Part shown: in pieces, positions 9,034 through 17,811 of the stretch | How positions within the stretch are numbered: the first letter of the stretch is position 1 | How the letters are laid out: each line of letters opens with the position of its first letter | Source of the DNA: Marinibaculum pumilum | GTDB lineage: Bacteria > Pseudomonadota > Alphaproteobacteria > Ferrovibrionales > Ferrovibrionaceae | Direction of reading: 5' to 3' | Assembly: GCF_042646425.1 (NCBI RefSeq) | Contig: NZ_JBHRTR010000013.1 | Location: 68,092-132,091 of the forward strand | DNA length: 64,000 nt | Made by a program: the position numbers and the translations under genes | Notes under the pieces: model-generated | Told to the model about the DNA's origin: nothing | What the model saw: only the letters and a program-made list of their open reading frames with translations | Database searches by the model: none

Positions 9034-12000
9034 ATGACCGCGATGAACAATCGATACGGGCTGCAAACCCGTCTTCTGGCCGGCACGGCATTGGTCTTCG
9101 GCCTGGCCCCCCTGGCGCCGCTTGCCGCCCAGGAATTGCCGGCCGGCGGCCAGGTGACCCATGGCGCCGCGACGGTCTCGCAGCCGGCTGCCGGCCGCAT
9201 GGTGGTCGATCAGACCTCCGCCCGCGCCATCCTTTCCTGGCAGAGCTTTTCCGTCGGCCAGGGCGGCGAGGTCGCTTTCCGCAATGGCGCCGGCGCCACG
9301 CTGAACCGGGTGGCCGGCGCGCTGCCCTCGCGCATCGACGGCCGGCTGTCGGCCACCGGCTCCGTCTATCTGGTCAATCCGGCCGGCATCGTCGTCGGCA
9401 GCACGGGCCGCATCGCTACAGGCGGCGGCTTCATCGCCTCGACACATGATATCGCCGACGGGGATTTCCTGCGCGGCGGCCCTCTGACCTTTGCCGGCCG
9501 CTCCGACGCGGCGGTGGTGAATGCCGGGCAGATCGGCGCCTCGGGCGGCGACGTGGCACTGATCGCGCGGCGGGTGGAGAATAGCGGCAGCATCGAGGCG
9601 CCGAACGGCACCGCCGCCCTGGCCGCGGGCTACGAGGTGCTGGTCAGCGACGCCATGACGGATGGCGGCCGCTTCGCCGTGAAGGTCGGCGGCGCGGGGA
9701 CGGAGGTGCGCAGCGACGGTGCCGTCCGCGCCGCGGTGGCGGAACTGCGGGCCAATGGCGGCCATGTCTATGCCCTGGCGGGTAATACCGAAGGGGTGAT
9801 CGCCGCGACCGGCGTCGCCCGACGCGACGGTCGGATCTTCCTGACCGCCGGCGGCGGCGGCAAGGTGACGACGGGCGGCCGGATCTCCGCCCTGGCTGCC
9901 GGCGGCGAAGGGGCCCGCCCCGGCGGCGCGATCGAGCTGTCCGGCGATACCGTGACAGTGGGCGGCGATCTTTCGGCTGCCAGCGACAGCGGCCCCGGCG
10001 GGTCGGTGTCGGTGCAGGGCGACCTGGTCGTCAACACCGGGTCGATCCGCGCCGGCGGCACGCGGGGCGGCACGGTGGACATTGGCGGGCGGGCGATCCT
10101 CAACGCCGGCATTGCCGCTGCCGGCGCCAGCGAAGGCCAAGCAGGCACGGTCCGGGTGCGGGCCGCCGAGAGCTATGTCGAGATCGCCGGCGCTGGCCTG
10201 CGGGCGGACGGGGCGGTCGATGGCGGCACGATCGCGGTGTCGGCGGAGCGGCTGTTCACCTCCGGCCTGATCGCCGCCACCGGGCGCGGGGGACGCGGCG
10301 GCAGAATCGAGCTGCAGGGCGGCGATATCGATCTGGCGGCGGCACGCCTCGATGCCGGCGGTGCCCATGGCGGCGGCACGATCCTGCTGGGCGGCGGCCT
10401 GCGCGGCGATGGCGGGCTGCGCCATGCCGCGACCCTCGACGCCTCCGCGGCGACCGGCATCCGCGCCGATGCCTGGACGGCGGGCGATGGCGGCCTGGTC
10501 GTGCTCTGGTCGGACCAGGCGACCGGCTTTTTCGGCCGGGCCAGCGCCCGGGGCGGCGCGACCGGCGGCGATGGCGGCCTGATCGAGGTCTCGTCCAAGG
10601 GGCAGGTGGCGATGGGCGGCACGGCGGATGCCGGCGCGCCGCAGGGTCGTGCCGGCGCCCTGCTGCTGGACCCGCGCGACATCACCATTTCCGACCTCAC
10701 CGGCATCTTTCCCCAATATCCGCTGGTGGATCCGAACCCGAGCCCGAACAACAGCTTCGGCAACACCATCGTCCACCTGCAGACGGACACCGTCGTGGTG
10801 ACGGCGCCGAACGACGATGCCGGCGGGGCCGATGCCGGTGCGGTCTATCTGTTCGACGAAAGCAGCGGCGCGCTGCTGTCCACCCTGATCGGCGGCACCC
10901 CCGACGACCAGGTCGGCACCGGCGTAACCGCCCTGGAGAACGGTCATTTCGTCGTGTCCAGCCCGTCCTGGGACAATGGTGCCGTCGTCAATGCCGGCGC
11001 CGTGACCTGGGGCAGCGGCACCACCGGAATCAACGGCACGGTATCGGCGGCAAACTCGCTGGTCGGCAGCACACCCGCCGACCAGGTCGGCATCAACGGC
11101 GTCGTGCCGCTGGCCAACGGCAACTACGTGGCCATCAGCCCCAACTGGGACAATGGCGGGGTCGCCGATACCGGCGCCGTGACCTGGGGCAATGGTGTCG
11201 GAGGCACGGCCGGTGCGGTCACTGCCGCGAATTCCATCGTGGGAAGCACGGCGTCGGACAATGTGGGCAGCGGCGGCGTGACCGCGCTGTCGAGCGGCAA
11301 TTTCGTCGTCGCCAGCCCGTTCTGGGACAATTTCGACGCCTTCACCCCCAATGTCGGCGCCGTGATGTGGGCGGACGGTCTCGGCGGCACGGTCGGTGCG
11401 GTGACCGCGGGGCGGGCGCTGGTCGGCTCGACCCTGGGCGATCAGGTCGGCGGCGGCAGCGTGGTGGAACTGGCCAACGGCAACTATGTCGTCGTCAGTC
11501 CTGCCTGGAACAATGGCGGCGTGATCTCTGCCGGTGCGGTGACCTGGGGCGACGGCGCGGCCGGCCGGACCGGCGCAGTCGACCCCGCGAATTCTCTGGT
11601 CGGCAGCAATGCAAATGACCTCGTCGGCAGCTTCGGCGTGACGGCCCTGACCAACGGCAATTATGTCGTCGCCAGCCCGCTCTGGGACAATGGCGGCCTC
11701 ACCGACGCCGGCGCCGCGACCTGGGGCGACGGGGCGGCCGGTTCGGTCGGTGAGGTGGCGGCGGCGAACTCCCTGGTCGGGACCATCCCGGAGGATCAGG
11801 TCGCTGCGACCGGAGTGGTGGCGCTGGCCAACGGCAATTACCTCGTGTTGAGCGCATTGTGGGACAATGGCGGCATCGCGAATGCCGGCGCGGCGACCTG
11901 GGGCGACGGGGCCGTCGGCACCTCCGGCGCGGTCACGGCGGTCAACTCTCAGGTCGGCAGCACGCCGGAAGACCAGGTCGGCAACGGCGGCGCGGCGGCG

Positions 12001-14742
12001 CTGAGCAACGGCAATTACGTGACCGCCAGCCCGTTCTGGGACAATGGCGGCATCGTCGATGCCGGCGCGGCGAGCTGGGGCGACGGCGCGACGGGTTCGT
12101 CGGGCGCGGTCTCGGCCGCCAATTCCCTGGTCGGCAGCACGGCCAGCGACCAGATCGGCTTCGGCGGGGTGACGGCGCTGGACAACGGCAATTACGTCGT
12201 TGCCAGCCCGCTGTTCGACAGCGCCGGAAGCGTCGATGCCGGTGCGGCCACCTGGGCCACGGGCGCCGCCGCGACAGCGGCCGCTGTCTCCTCCGCCAAT
12301 TCCCTGGTCGGCGTCACGCCCAACGACCAGGTTGCCGATGGCGGCGTCACCGCCCTGACCAACGGCAATTACGTCGTTCTCAGTTCGTCATGGATCAACG
12401 GTGTCGTCGATCGTGCCGGCGCGGCGACCTGGGGCGACGGGGCGGCCGGGACCTTCGGCGCCGTCAGCGCCGCCAACTCCCTGTTCGGCAGCACGACAGA
12501 CGACCTGCAGGGGACCACCGTCCTGGCGCTCAGCAACGGCGATTATGCCCTGGCCAGCCCGTCCTGGGACAATGGCGTCCTCCTCGATGCCGGGGCCGTG
12601 GCGGTGGGCGACGGCACCGCCGGCACGACCGGCGCGATCTCCGGCGTGAACGCGATGACCGGCGGCGCGACGATGGAGCTGTTCGGCGGCGCTATGAACG
12701 TCGAGGGCGATACCACCCTGATCGTGGGCTCTCCGTTCGAAGGCCGGGCCGTGGTCGGCATGCTGGACATCAACGCCGATACCGGCGGCCTGATCTTCGC
12801 GCGGGCGCAGGGTCAGGACATCACCATCGCACCCAGCGCGGTGACAGGCGTCCTGGATTCCGGCACCGACCTCGCCCTGCAGGCCTCCAACGATATTTTC
12901 GTCACCAGCCCCGTTCTCGCCGACAATCGCAGTGTCGCGTCGCTCACCCTGGAAGCGGGACGGTCGATCAATGTCGGGGCGAACATCCGGGTCGGCGGCA
13001 CCCTGACCCTGATTGCCAACACGCCGCAGGCCGCCGGCGTCGTCGAGGCCGACCGCGCCGCCGGCCCTGCAGTGATCGATACCCTTGCCGCCACCCTGAC
13101 CAGCGGCGGGGCGATGGACCTGGAACTCGCCGACGGTGCCGGCCGGGCGGCCAACGACAGCGGCGGCATCATGCTGGGCGCGATCTCCGCCCCCTCGCTG
13201 ACCGTCCTGGATGCGGGGCCGAGTGCGGGGACCGCGATCGCCTTCTCCTCCTCGATCACGACCACGGGCAGCCAGATCTACAGCGGCGATCTGTTCGTCG
13301 GCGTCCCCGCGGTGGCGCTGACCTCGACCGGCGGTGCCGTGACCTGGGCGACGGAAGGCGCCGACACGATCACCGGCGGGCCGGGGGCGGAAATCCGGAT
13401 GACCGATGCCTCCGGCCTGATCCGCTACGGCCTGCTGGACCCCGCCGATGCCGCGCGGATCTCGTTCGGCGGCACCGACAGCCGGCTCTATGGCGACAGC
13501 AACCCGGACCTGGCGCAGCCGCTGCTGACCGCGGGCAGCCTGCGCCCGGGCGACAACCTGGGCAGCCTGTTCGCGGCCGGTGCCGGCCTGTCCGGGGCGG
13601 TGCCGACGGCGACCTCCAATGCCGGCGGCTATGTCGTTGCCATCGACGGCAGCGGCGCGGCGACCAGCCTCACCGTGCCGGGCTATTTCGTCACCACCCA
13701 GGGCGCCGGCACCCTGACGGTCCTGCCGCGGCCGATCTCCGTCGCTGCCGATGCGCAGAGCCGGGTCTATGGCGATGCCAATCCGCCTTTGACCTACACG
13801 ATCGGCGGCTCCGGCCTGGCGAACGGCGATACCCTGGCCGGCGGGCTGGCCACGGCGGCCACCGCGGCATCGTCGGTCGGCAGCTATGCCATCACGCAGG
13901 GCAGCCTGGCGGCCTCCGCGAACTACAGCCTGAGCTTCACCGAGGGGCAGCTGCAGGTCGCGCAGCGGCCGCTCGCGGTGACAGCCGACCCGCAGAGCCG
14001 CCGCTATGGCGACACGAACCCGGCTCTGACCTACACGATCGGCGGCGCCGGCCTGGCGAACGGCGACACCCTGTCCGGCGGGCTGGCCACGGCGGCCACC
14101 GCGGCATCGTCGGTCGGCAGTTATGCCATCACGCAGGGCAGCCTGGCGGCCACCGCGAACTACAGCCTGAGCTTCACCGAGGGGCAGCTGCAGGTCACGC
14201 AGCGCCCGATCACGGTGACGGCGGAGTCCCTGAGCCGCAGCTATGGCGACGCGAACCCGAGCCTGACCTATCAGGTCGGCGGCGCCGGCCTGGCGAACGG
14301 CGACCTGCTGGGCGGGGCATTGGCCACGGCGGCCGGCACCGCTTCTCCCGTCGGCAGCTATGCCATCGCGCAGGGCAGCCTGGCGGCCTCGTCGAACTAC
14401 AGCCTGAGCTTCACCGAGGGGCAGTTGCAGGTCACGCAGCGTCCGATCGCGGTGACCGCGATGCAGCGGAGCCGCGCCTTCGGCACCGCCAACCCGGAAC
14501 TGGTCTTCGCCATCGCGCAGGGCAGCCTGGCCGGCGGCGACGCCATCTCGCTGGCCACCACCGCCGACCAGGCCTCCGTCCCGGGCAGCTACGACATCAT
14601 GCTGGACGGCCTGTGGCGCGGCGGTCTCGACGTCGCGTCGAACTACGACCTGACCTACCGGAGCGCCCTCCTGACGGTCCTGGCCGCACCGGTCCAGGAG
14701 AGTGACGAAACCGAGTCGACGATCGAAGCATGCACCATGTAA
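9034..14742 (+). CDS. Two-partner secretion exoprotein (TpsA), filamentous-haemagglutinin type with WDNG and MBG repeats
   Basis: A very large secreted protein of about 1,902 residues. The start at 9034 has GGGAG 8 bases upstream and gives a signal peptide (LLAGTALVFGLAPLAPLAAQ). Residues about 35-165 form the TPS secretion domain: SWQSFSVGQGGEVAFRNG, LNRVAGALPSRIDG and VYLVNPAGIVVG, where NPAG stands for the usual NPNG. Gly-rich beta-helix sequence follows to about residue 550. Residues about 633-1223 hold ten copies of a 59-residue unit built around NGNYVVxSPxWDNGG and AGAxTWGDG. Residues about 1566-1883 hold four MBG/YDG-type units of 79 residues, the first three nearly identical. The stop codon overlaps the transporter gene by 13 bases. 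The role is probably adhesion or surface coating; the receptor cannot be read from sequence. Confidence 0.9.
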   Translation: MTAMNNRYGLQTRLLAGTALVFGLAPLAPLAAQELPAGGQVTHGAATVSQPAAGRMVVDQTSARAILSWQSFSVGQGGEVAFRNGAGATLNRVAGALPSRIDGRLSATGSVYLVNPAGIVVGSTGRIATGGGFIASTHDIADGDFLRGGPLTFAGRSDAAVVNAGQIGASGGDVALIARRVENSGSIEAPNGTAALAAGYEVLVSDAMTDGGRFAVKVGGAGTEVRSDGAVRAAVAELRANGGHVYALAGNTEGVIAATGVARRDGRIFLTAGGGGKVTTGGRISALAAGGEGARPGGAIELSGDTVTVGGDLSAASDSGPGGSVSVQGDLVVNTGSIRAGGTRGGTVDIGGRAILNAGIAAAGASEGQAGTVRVRAAESYVEIAGAGLRADGAVDGGTIAVSAERLFTSGLIAATGRGGRGGRIELQGGDIDLAAARLDAGGAHGGGTILLGGGLRGDGGLRHAATLDASAATGIRADAWTAGDGGLVVLWSDQATGFFGRASARGGATGGDGGLIEVSSKGQVAMGGTADAGAPQGRAGALLLDPRDITISDLTGIFPQYPLVDPNPSPNNSFGNTIVHLQTDTVVVTAPNDDAGGADAGAVYLFDESSGALLSTLIGGTPDDQVGTGVTALENGHFVVSSPSWDNGAVVNAGAVTWGSGTTGINGTVSAANSLVGSTPADQVGINGVVPLANGNYVAISPNWDNGGVADTGAVTWGNGVGGTAGAVTAANSIVGSTASDNVGSGGVTALSSGNFVVASPFWDNFDAFTPNVGAVMWADGLGGTVGAVTAGRALVGSTLGDQVGGGSVVELANGNYVVVSPAWNNGGVISAGAVTWGDGAAGRTGAVDPANSLVGSNANDLVGSFGVTALTNGNYVVASPLWDNGGLTDAGAATWGDGAAGSVGEVAAANSLVGTIPEDQVAATGVVALANGNYLVLSALWDNGGIANAGAATWGDGAVGTSGAVTAVNSQVGSTPEDQVGNGGAAALSNGNYVTASPFWDNGGIVDAGAASWGDGATGSSGAVSAANSLVGSTASDQIGFGGVTALDNGNYVVASPLFDSAGSVDAGAATWATGAAATAAAVSSANSLVGVTPNDQVADGGVTALTNGNYVVLSSSWINGVVDRAGAATWGDGAAGTFGAVSAANSLFGSTTDDLQGTTVLALSNGDYALASPSWDNGVLLDAGAVAVGDGTAGTTGAISGVNAMTGGATMELFGGAMNVEGDTTLIVGSPFEGRAVVGMLDINADTGGLIFARAQGQDITIAPSAVTGVLDSGTDLALQASNDIFVTSPVLADNRSVASLTLEAGRSINVGANIRVGGTLTLIANTPQAAGVVEADRAAGPAVIDTLAATLTSGGAMDLELADGAGRAANDSGGIMLGAISAPSLTVLDAGPSAGTAIAFSSSITTTGSQIYSGDLFVGVPAVALTSTGGAVTWATEGADTITGGPGAEIRMTDASGLIRYGLLDPADAARISFGGTDSRLYGDSNPDLAQPLLTAGSLRPGDNLGSLFAAGAGLSGAVPTATSNAGGYVVAIDGSGAATSLTVPGYFVTTQGAGTLTVLPRPISVAADAQSRVYGDANPPLTYTIGGSGLANGDTLAGGLATAATAASSVGSYAITQGSLAASANYSLSFTEGQLQVAQRPLAVTADPQSRRYGDTNPALTYTIGGAGLANGDTLSGGLATAATAASSVGSYAITQGSLAATANYSLSFTEGQLQVTQRPITVTAESLSRSYGDANPSLTYQVGGAGLANGDLLGGALATAAGTASPVGSYAIAQGSLAASSNYSLSFTEGQLQVTQRPIAVTAMQRSRAFGTANPELVFAIAQGSLAGGDAISLATTADQASVPGSYDIMLDGLWRGGLDVASNYDLTYRSALLTVLAAPVQESDETESTIEACTM
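10932..12702 (+). repeat. Ten tandem 59-residue (177-base) repeats in the exoprotein gene
   Basis: Ten in-frame units follow each other without linkers. Each reads roughly L-x-NGNYVVxSPxWDNGG, then AGAxTWGDGxxG, then AANSLVGSTxxDQVG. A partial related segment with AGAVYLFDESSGALL stands just before the first. Alternating short beta-strand patterns and the FG-GAP-like opening suggest blades of a beta-propeller or a repetitive beta-solenoid. The units diverge at DNA level, so they are old rather than freshly duplicated. Confidence 0.85.
13729..14682 (+). repeat. MBG/YDG-type domain repeats (three near-identical 237-base copies plus one diverged)
   Basis: Units begin at 13729, 13966, 14203 and 14440, each opening with RPI or RPL and carrying SRxYGDxNPxLTY followed by GLANGDxLxGGLATAA. 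The first three share long blocks of almost identical DNA, such as the segment encoding VGSYAI(T/A)QGSLAA, and are exactly 237 bases apart. The fourth diverges and caps the array. High identity makes unequal recombination, and so length variation between strains, likely. Confidence 0.85.
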
Positions 14743-16685
14743 CAGGTCTGATTGTTCCCTTCCTGCCGCCGGTGTCACGGCTCGGGTCATCGCGGTGCCG
14801 CACCCCACCAGCAAGCCTCTCGCGCCGCGCCGCCGGCCTAGCCCTCTGCCTGGCCATCGCCGGCCCGGTCATGGCCGGCACGCCGGCCCATGCCCAGACC
14901 GCGCCGGCCCTGGAACGGAATCTGCCGCTGGACCTGCCGGGGGAAGGCAGGATCGAGCTGGACGCGGCGGCCCCGGCGGAGGTTTCGGACGCCCCCATCG
15001 GCGTGAGCCTTGCCGGCGTGCGGCTGGAGGGCCTAGCCGCCGGCCGGGTGCGCACCGGGGGCGGACCGGCGGTTGCAGCGCCGCCGGCACCGGGGATCAC
15101 GGTCGTGGACGTCGACGGCGTGGCGGAGGCCGACCTGAAAGCGGCCCTGGGCCGCTTCCTGGGGCAGCCGCTGTCGCTGCGCCTGATCGAGGAGATCAAA
15201 GCGGCGGTGGTCGCGGTCTATCGTCGGTCAGGCCGGCCTTTCGTCTCCGTCACGCCACCGGAGCAGGACATTTCCTCCGGCATCCTGCGCCTCCAGGTTC
15301 TGCCCTTCCGGGCCGGCGAGGTGGTGGTGCGAACCGGGCCCCGCACGGCTGCCGGCGAGGGCGTGCCGCAACTGCGGCCCGCGGATCCCGAACTGGCCGG
15401 CGACCTGCGGGTCACCCCTGGCACCCTGATCGAGGCGCCGCAGGTTATGGAGGATCTCGACTGGCTGAACCGCTATCCGTTCCGCCAGGTCAACGGCGTG
15501 TTCGAGCCGGGTTCGCAGCCGGGTATCAGCGACCTGAACCTGGAAGTCTCCCGCTATCGGCCGTGGCTGGGCTATGCCGGCTGGTCCAATTCCGGCACCC
15601 GCAGCACCGGCATCGACCGCTATTTCGTCGGCTTCAATGCCGGCTTCGAACCGCTGCAGGATCTGACGATCGCCTACCAGCTGACCATCGACAGCGGCGT
15701 CCTGCGCAGGCCCTCCAGCCTGGCCCTCAGCGACGGCAACTGGCCCCGCTATGCCAGCCATGCCGCACGCTTCACTTTCACGCCATTCGCCCGCCAGGCG
15801 CTGGAGGTGGCGCCCAACTTCGTCGCCACCCGCCAGACGATCGAGGCCGGGACCTTCGCCTTCGAGACCACGGCCTTCGAACTGCCGGTCCGCTACATCT
15901 CCGCCCTGTCCAACCTGGTGCCGGCACTGGCCGGCTGGGGCGACGCCTATATCGGTGTGGCGCCGAAATGGGAGACACGCAGCACCCTGTTCTCGGGGGT
16001 GGAGGTGGCGCGCGGCTCCGCCGCGGTGTTCGACATGTCGATCGGCTGGAGCGGGGTGCTGCGCGGCCTGGGCGACACCGCCATCGACCTGCAGCTGGTG
16101 CACAATCCGGGCGGCATTGTCGGCGGCAATACCACCGAGGACTGGTATCTCTATTCCAACGGGGTGGTGGACCAGGCGCGCTACACCTACCTGGCCGGCA
16201 CCATGAACCGCACGACTCCGCTGCCGGTGCTGCCGGGTCTGGCCCTGCGCACCACCCTGATCGGGCAGTTCGCCGGCCAGGCGCTGCCGGATATCGAGCA
16301 GCTGGCGCCGGGCGGCGTCTATGCCGCCCGCGGCTACACGCTCTCAGACGGCAGCCTGGATACCGGCCTCATCCTGCGCGACACCCTGCAGCTGCCGGGT
16401 GGCCCCGTCTTTGGCGCGGCGGCATCGGATGCGGGCCTCGCCATCGACGACCGCTTCTCCCCCTATCTCTTCCTGGACATGGCCAGCGGCTATGCCTTCG
16501 ACGGCGGTCCGGCCGATCGCAGCGGTCGCAACCGCACCAACATGGCCGGTGTCGGCGGCGGCTTCGACTACAGCCTCGGCCAGTTCCTGCATGCCGGCGC
16601 CTCGGTCGGGCTGGCGCTCTCCGACGCGCCGTCGACCAGGCGCGGCGATGTCAGGGTCGATGGCCGCATCGTGGTGACGTTCTGA
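14730..16685 (+). CDS. ShlB/FhaC/HecB-family outer-membrane transporter (TpsB)
   Basis: Outer-membrane beta-barrel that exports and often activates the partner exoprotein. The 651-residue protein has an N-terminal export signal (GLALCLAIAGPVMAGTPAHA, ending near residue 55), then POTRA-type domains (VDVDGVAEADLKAALGRFLG followed by PFVSVTPPEQDISSGILRLQ) to about residue 300, then a long barrel region rich in alternating aromatic strands. The penultimate region (GGGFDYSLGQFLHAGASVGL) and a final aromatic residue (VVTF) fit a barrel C-terminus. It overlaps the exoprotein gene by 13 bases, the standard TPS order, so the two are translated together. An in-frame GTG at 14772 is an alternative start. 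Confidence 0.92.
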   Translation: MHHVTGLIVPFLPPVSRLGSSRCRTPPASLSRRAAGLALCLAIAGPVMAGTPAHAQTAPALERNLPLDLPGEGRIELDAAAPAEVSDAPIGVSLAGVRLEGLAAGRVRTGGGPAVAAPPAPGITVVDVDGVAEADLKAALGRFLGQPLSLRLIEEIKAAVVAVYRRSGRPFVSVTPPEQDISSGILRLQVLPFRAGEVVVRTGPRTAAGEGVPQLRPADPELAGDLRVTPGTLIEAPQVMEDLDWLNRYPFRQVNGVFEPGSQPGISDLNLEVSRYRPWLGYAGWSNSGTRSTGIDRYFVGFNAGFEPLQDLTIAYQLTIDSGVLRRPSSLALSDGNWPRYASHAARFTFTPFARQALEVAPNFVATRQTIEAGTFAFETTAFELPVRYISALSNLVPALAGWGDAYIGVAPKWETRSTLFSGVEVARGSAAVFDMSIGWSGVLRGLGDTAIDLQLVHNPGGIVGGNTTEDWYLYSNGVVDQARYTYLAGTMNRTTPLPVLPGLALRTTLIGQFAGQALPDIEQLAPGGVYAARGYTLSDGSLDTGLILRDTLQLPGGPVFGAAASDAGLAIDDRFSPYLFLDMASGYAFDGGPADRSGRNRTNMAGVGGGFDYSLGQFLHAGASVGLALSDAPSTRRGDVRVDGRIVVTF

Positions 16686-16721
16686 ACGGGCAGGGCCCGC
16701 ATGGACCGGAGGATGGATGCA

Positions 16722-16982
16722 ATGATGCGATCGATCGGATGCCTGGCCGTCATCGGCCTGCAGCTTGCCCTGGCGGCCTGCAGCACGCCGGGAGACCTGA
16801 ACAGGGTCCGCGCGGAGAATGCGAATGACACGGAGGAGGCCGATACGGCCCAGGGCACGCTGGACGCCGCGACCCAGGTCGCGCAGGTGACGGCGGCTGA
16901 CAGTGCCGCCCTCAGCCTCTCGCCGAAGGCGGTTGGCGAGCTTGCCGCGTTGTCGGCGACGATGAACATGTCCTGCAGGTGA
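16722..16982 (+). CDS. Small lipoprotein, function unknown
   Basis: An 86-residue protein with a clear lipobox: MMRSIGCLAVIGLQLALAAC, lipidated cysteine near residue 20. The mature part is about 67 residues, acidic and Ala/Thr-rich, and ends in MSCR with a second cysteine. The start at 16722 was chosen for GGAGG 9 bases upstream; ATGs at 16701 and 16713 are alternatives. It sits 36 bases after the TpsB gene on the same strand and may form the third gene of that operon. I recognise no family. Confidence 0.6.
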   Translation: MMRSIGCLAVIGLQLALAACSTPGDLNRVRAENANDTEEADTAQGTLDAATQVAQVTAADSAALSLSPKAVGELAALSATMNMSCR

Positions 16983-16993
16983 AGCTGCCGGGG

Positions 16994-17683
16994 CTATCCC
17001 GCCCGCCCAGCCGGCCTGCCGTCGCCGCGCAGGCCCGTGTAGGCGGCCAGGTCGCGCCCGGGCTCGTCGTCGAAGCGGTCCGGCTGCACCTCCAGGTCGC
17101 TGATCCTGTCCAGCCGGAAAAGCCGGAAATCCTCCCGCAGCAGGCACCAGCCGACCAGCAGCCAGCCGTCTGAAAAGGCGGTCAGCGCCAGGGGGCGGAC
17201 CCGTCGCCGCGTCTCCGCCTGTGTCTGGCTGCGATAGGCGAAGCTGACCAGCCGGCGCTCGCGGACCGCGCGTCGCAGCGCCGCGGCGAAGCCCGGCGCG
17301 CGGCGATGGGGCTTCTGCACGGCGCGCAGGGCGGGGCGGGTAGGATCTGCCAGCCGGCGGGCGGCTTCGATCTTGACACTGGCCGATCGCGCCGCCGCGG
17401 CAAGCGGGCGGTCGCCGACCTGCCGCACATAGGCCAGGCCCAGCGCCAGGGCCTCCATCTCGTCATGGTCGAAGGTCAGTGGCGGCAGGTCCAGCGGCGC
17501 CCGCGCCAGATAGCCGATGCCGGCCTGGCCGTCGATGGCGAAGCCCTGCCCCTGCAGGGCCGCGATATCGCGATAGACGGTGCGCACCGATAGCTCGAGG
17601 CGCAGCGCCAGGGCGTCCGCCGTGACCGGCTGGCCTGCGCGCAGATATCCCACCAGTTCGATCAGGCGGTCGGCGCGGCGCAT
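16994..17683 (-). CDS. YafY-type transcriptional regulator (HTH and WYL domains)
   Basis: A 229-residue DNA-binding regulator. Residues 1-60 form a winged HTH_11/DeoR-like domain (MRRADRLIELVGYL, then ALRLELSVRTVYRDIAALQ). Residues about 130-215 form a WYL ligand-binding domain (RRLVSFAYRSQTQ and DGWLLVGWCLLREDFRLFRLDRI), with the W-x-L signature seen as GWLLVGW. Such proteins usually control their neighbour or themselves. It is divergent from the thioesterase gene, with a perfect palindrome between the two. The start was set at MRRADR because the upstream codons do not resemble the family. Confidence 0.9.
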   Translation of the reverse strand: MRRADRLIELVGYLRAGQPVTADALALRLELSVRTVYRDIAALQGQGFAIDGQAGIGYLARAPLDLPPLTFDHDEMEALALGLAYVRQVGDRPLAAAARSASVKIEAARRLADPTRPALRAVQKPHRRAPGFAAALRRAVRERRLVSFAYRSQTQAETRRRVRPLALTAFSDGWLLVGWCLLREDFRLFRLDRISDLEVQPDRFDDEPGRDLAAYTGLRGDGRPAGRAG

Positions 17684-17724
17684 GCCGGGCCTCCTCGCTG
17701 CAATGTCCAAAGCTGCCGCCACGC

Positions 17725-17746
17725 TCCTGACAGACAGCTGTCAGGA
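17725..17746. promoter_or_regulatory. Perfect 9-bp inverted repeat, candidate operator of the WYL regulator
   Basis: TCCTGACAG and CTGTCAGGA are separated by ACAG and match perfectly. The site lies 42 bases upstream of the regulator start and 66 bases upstream of the thioesterase start, where it could control both. Regulators of this class are often autoregulated through TGACAG/CTGTCA-like palindromes, which makes the pairing plausible; the binding itself is inference. Confidence 0.6.
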
Positions 17747-17811
17747 GGATGCGCCTACACTGCGCGCATGACCATGGTTCGACGAAGATCCTGCGACAGG
17801 GGAGTGCCGCG

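Noticed and set aside
8929..10947. A 672-codon minus-strand frame opposite the exoprotein gene.
   Set aside because: Gly/Ala/Arg-rich shadow of the secretion domain and beta-helix coding region, without any recognisable motif or ribosome site.
10932..12702. Regular spacing of about 177 bases considered as a possible CRISPR or satellite array.
   Set aside because: The repeats are in frame, encode protein, have no spacer structure and no cas genes nearby.
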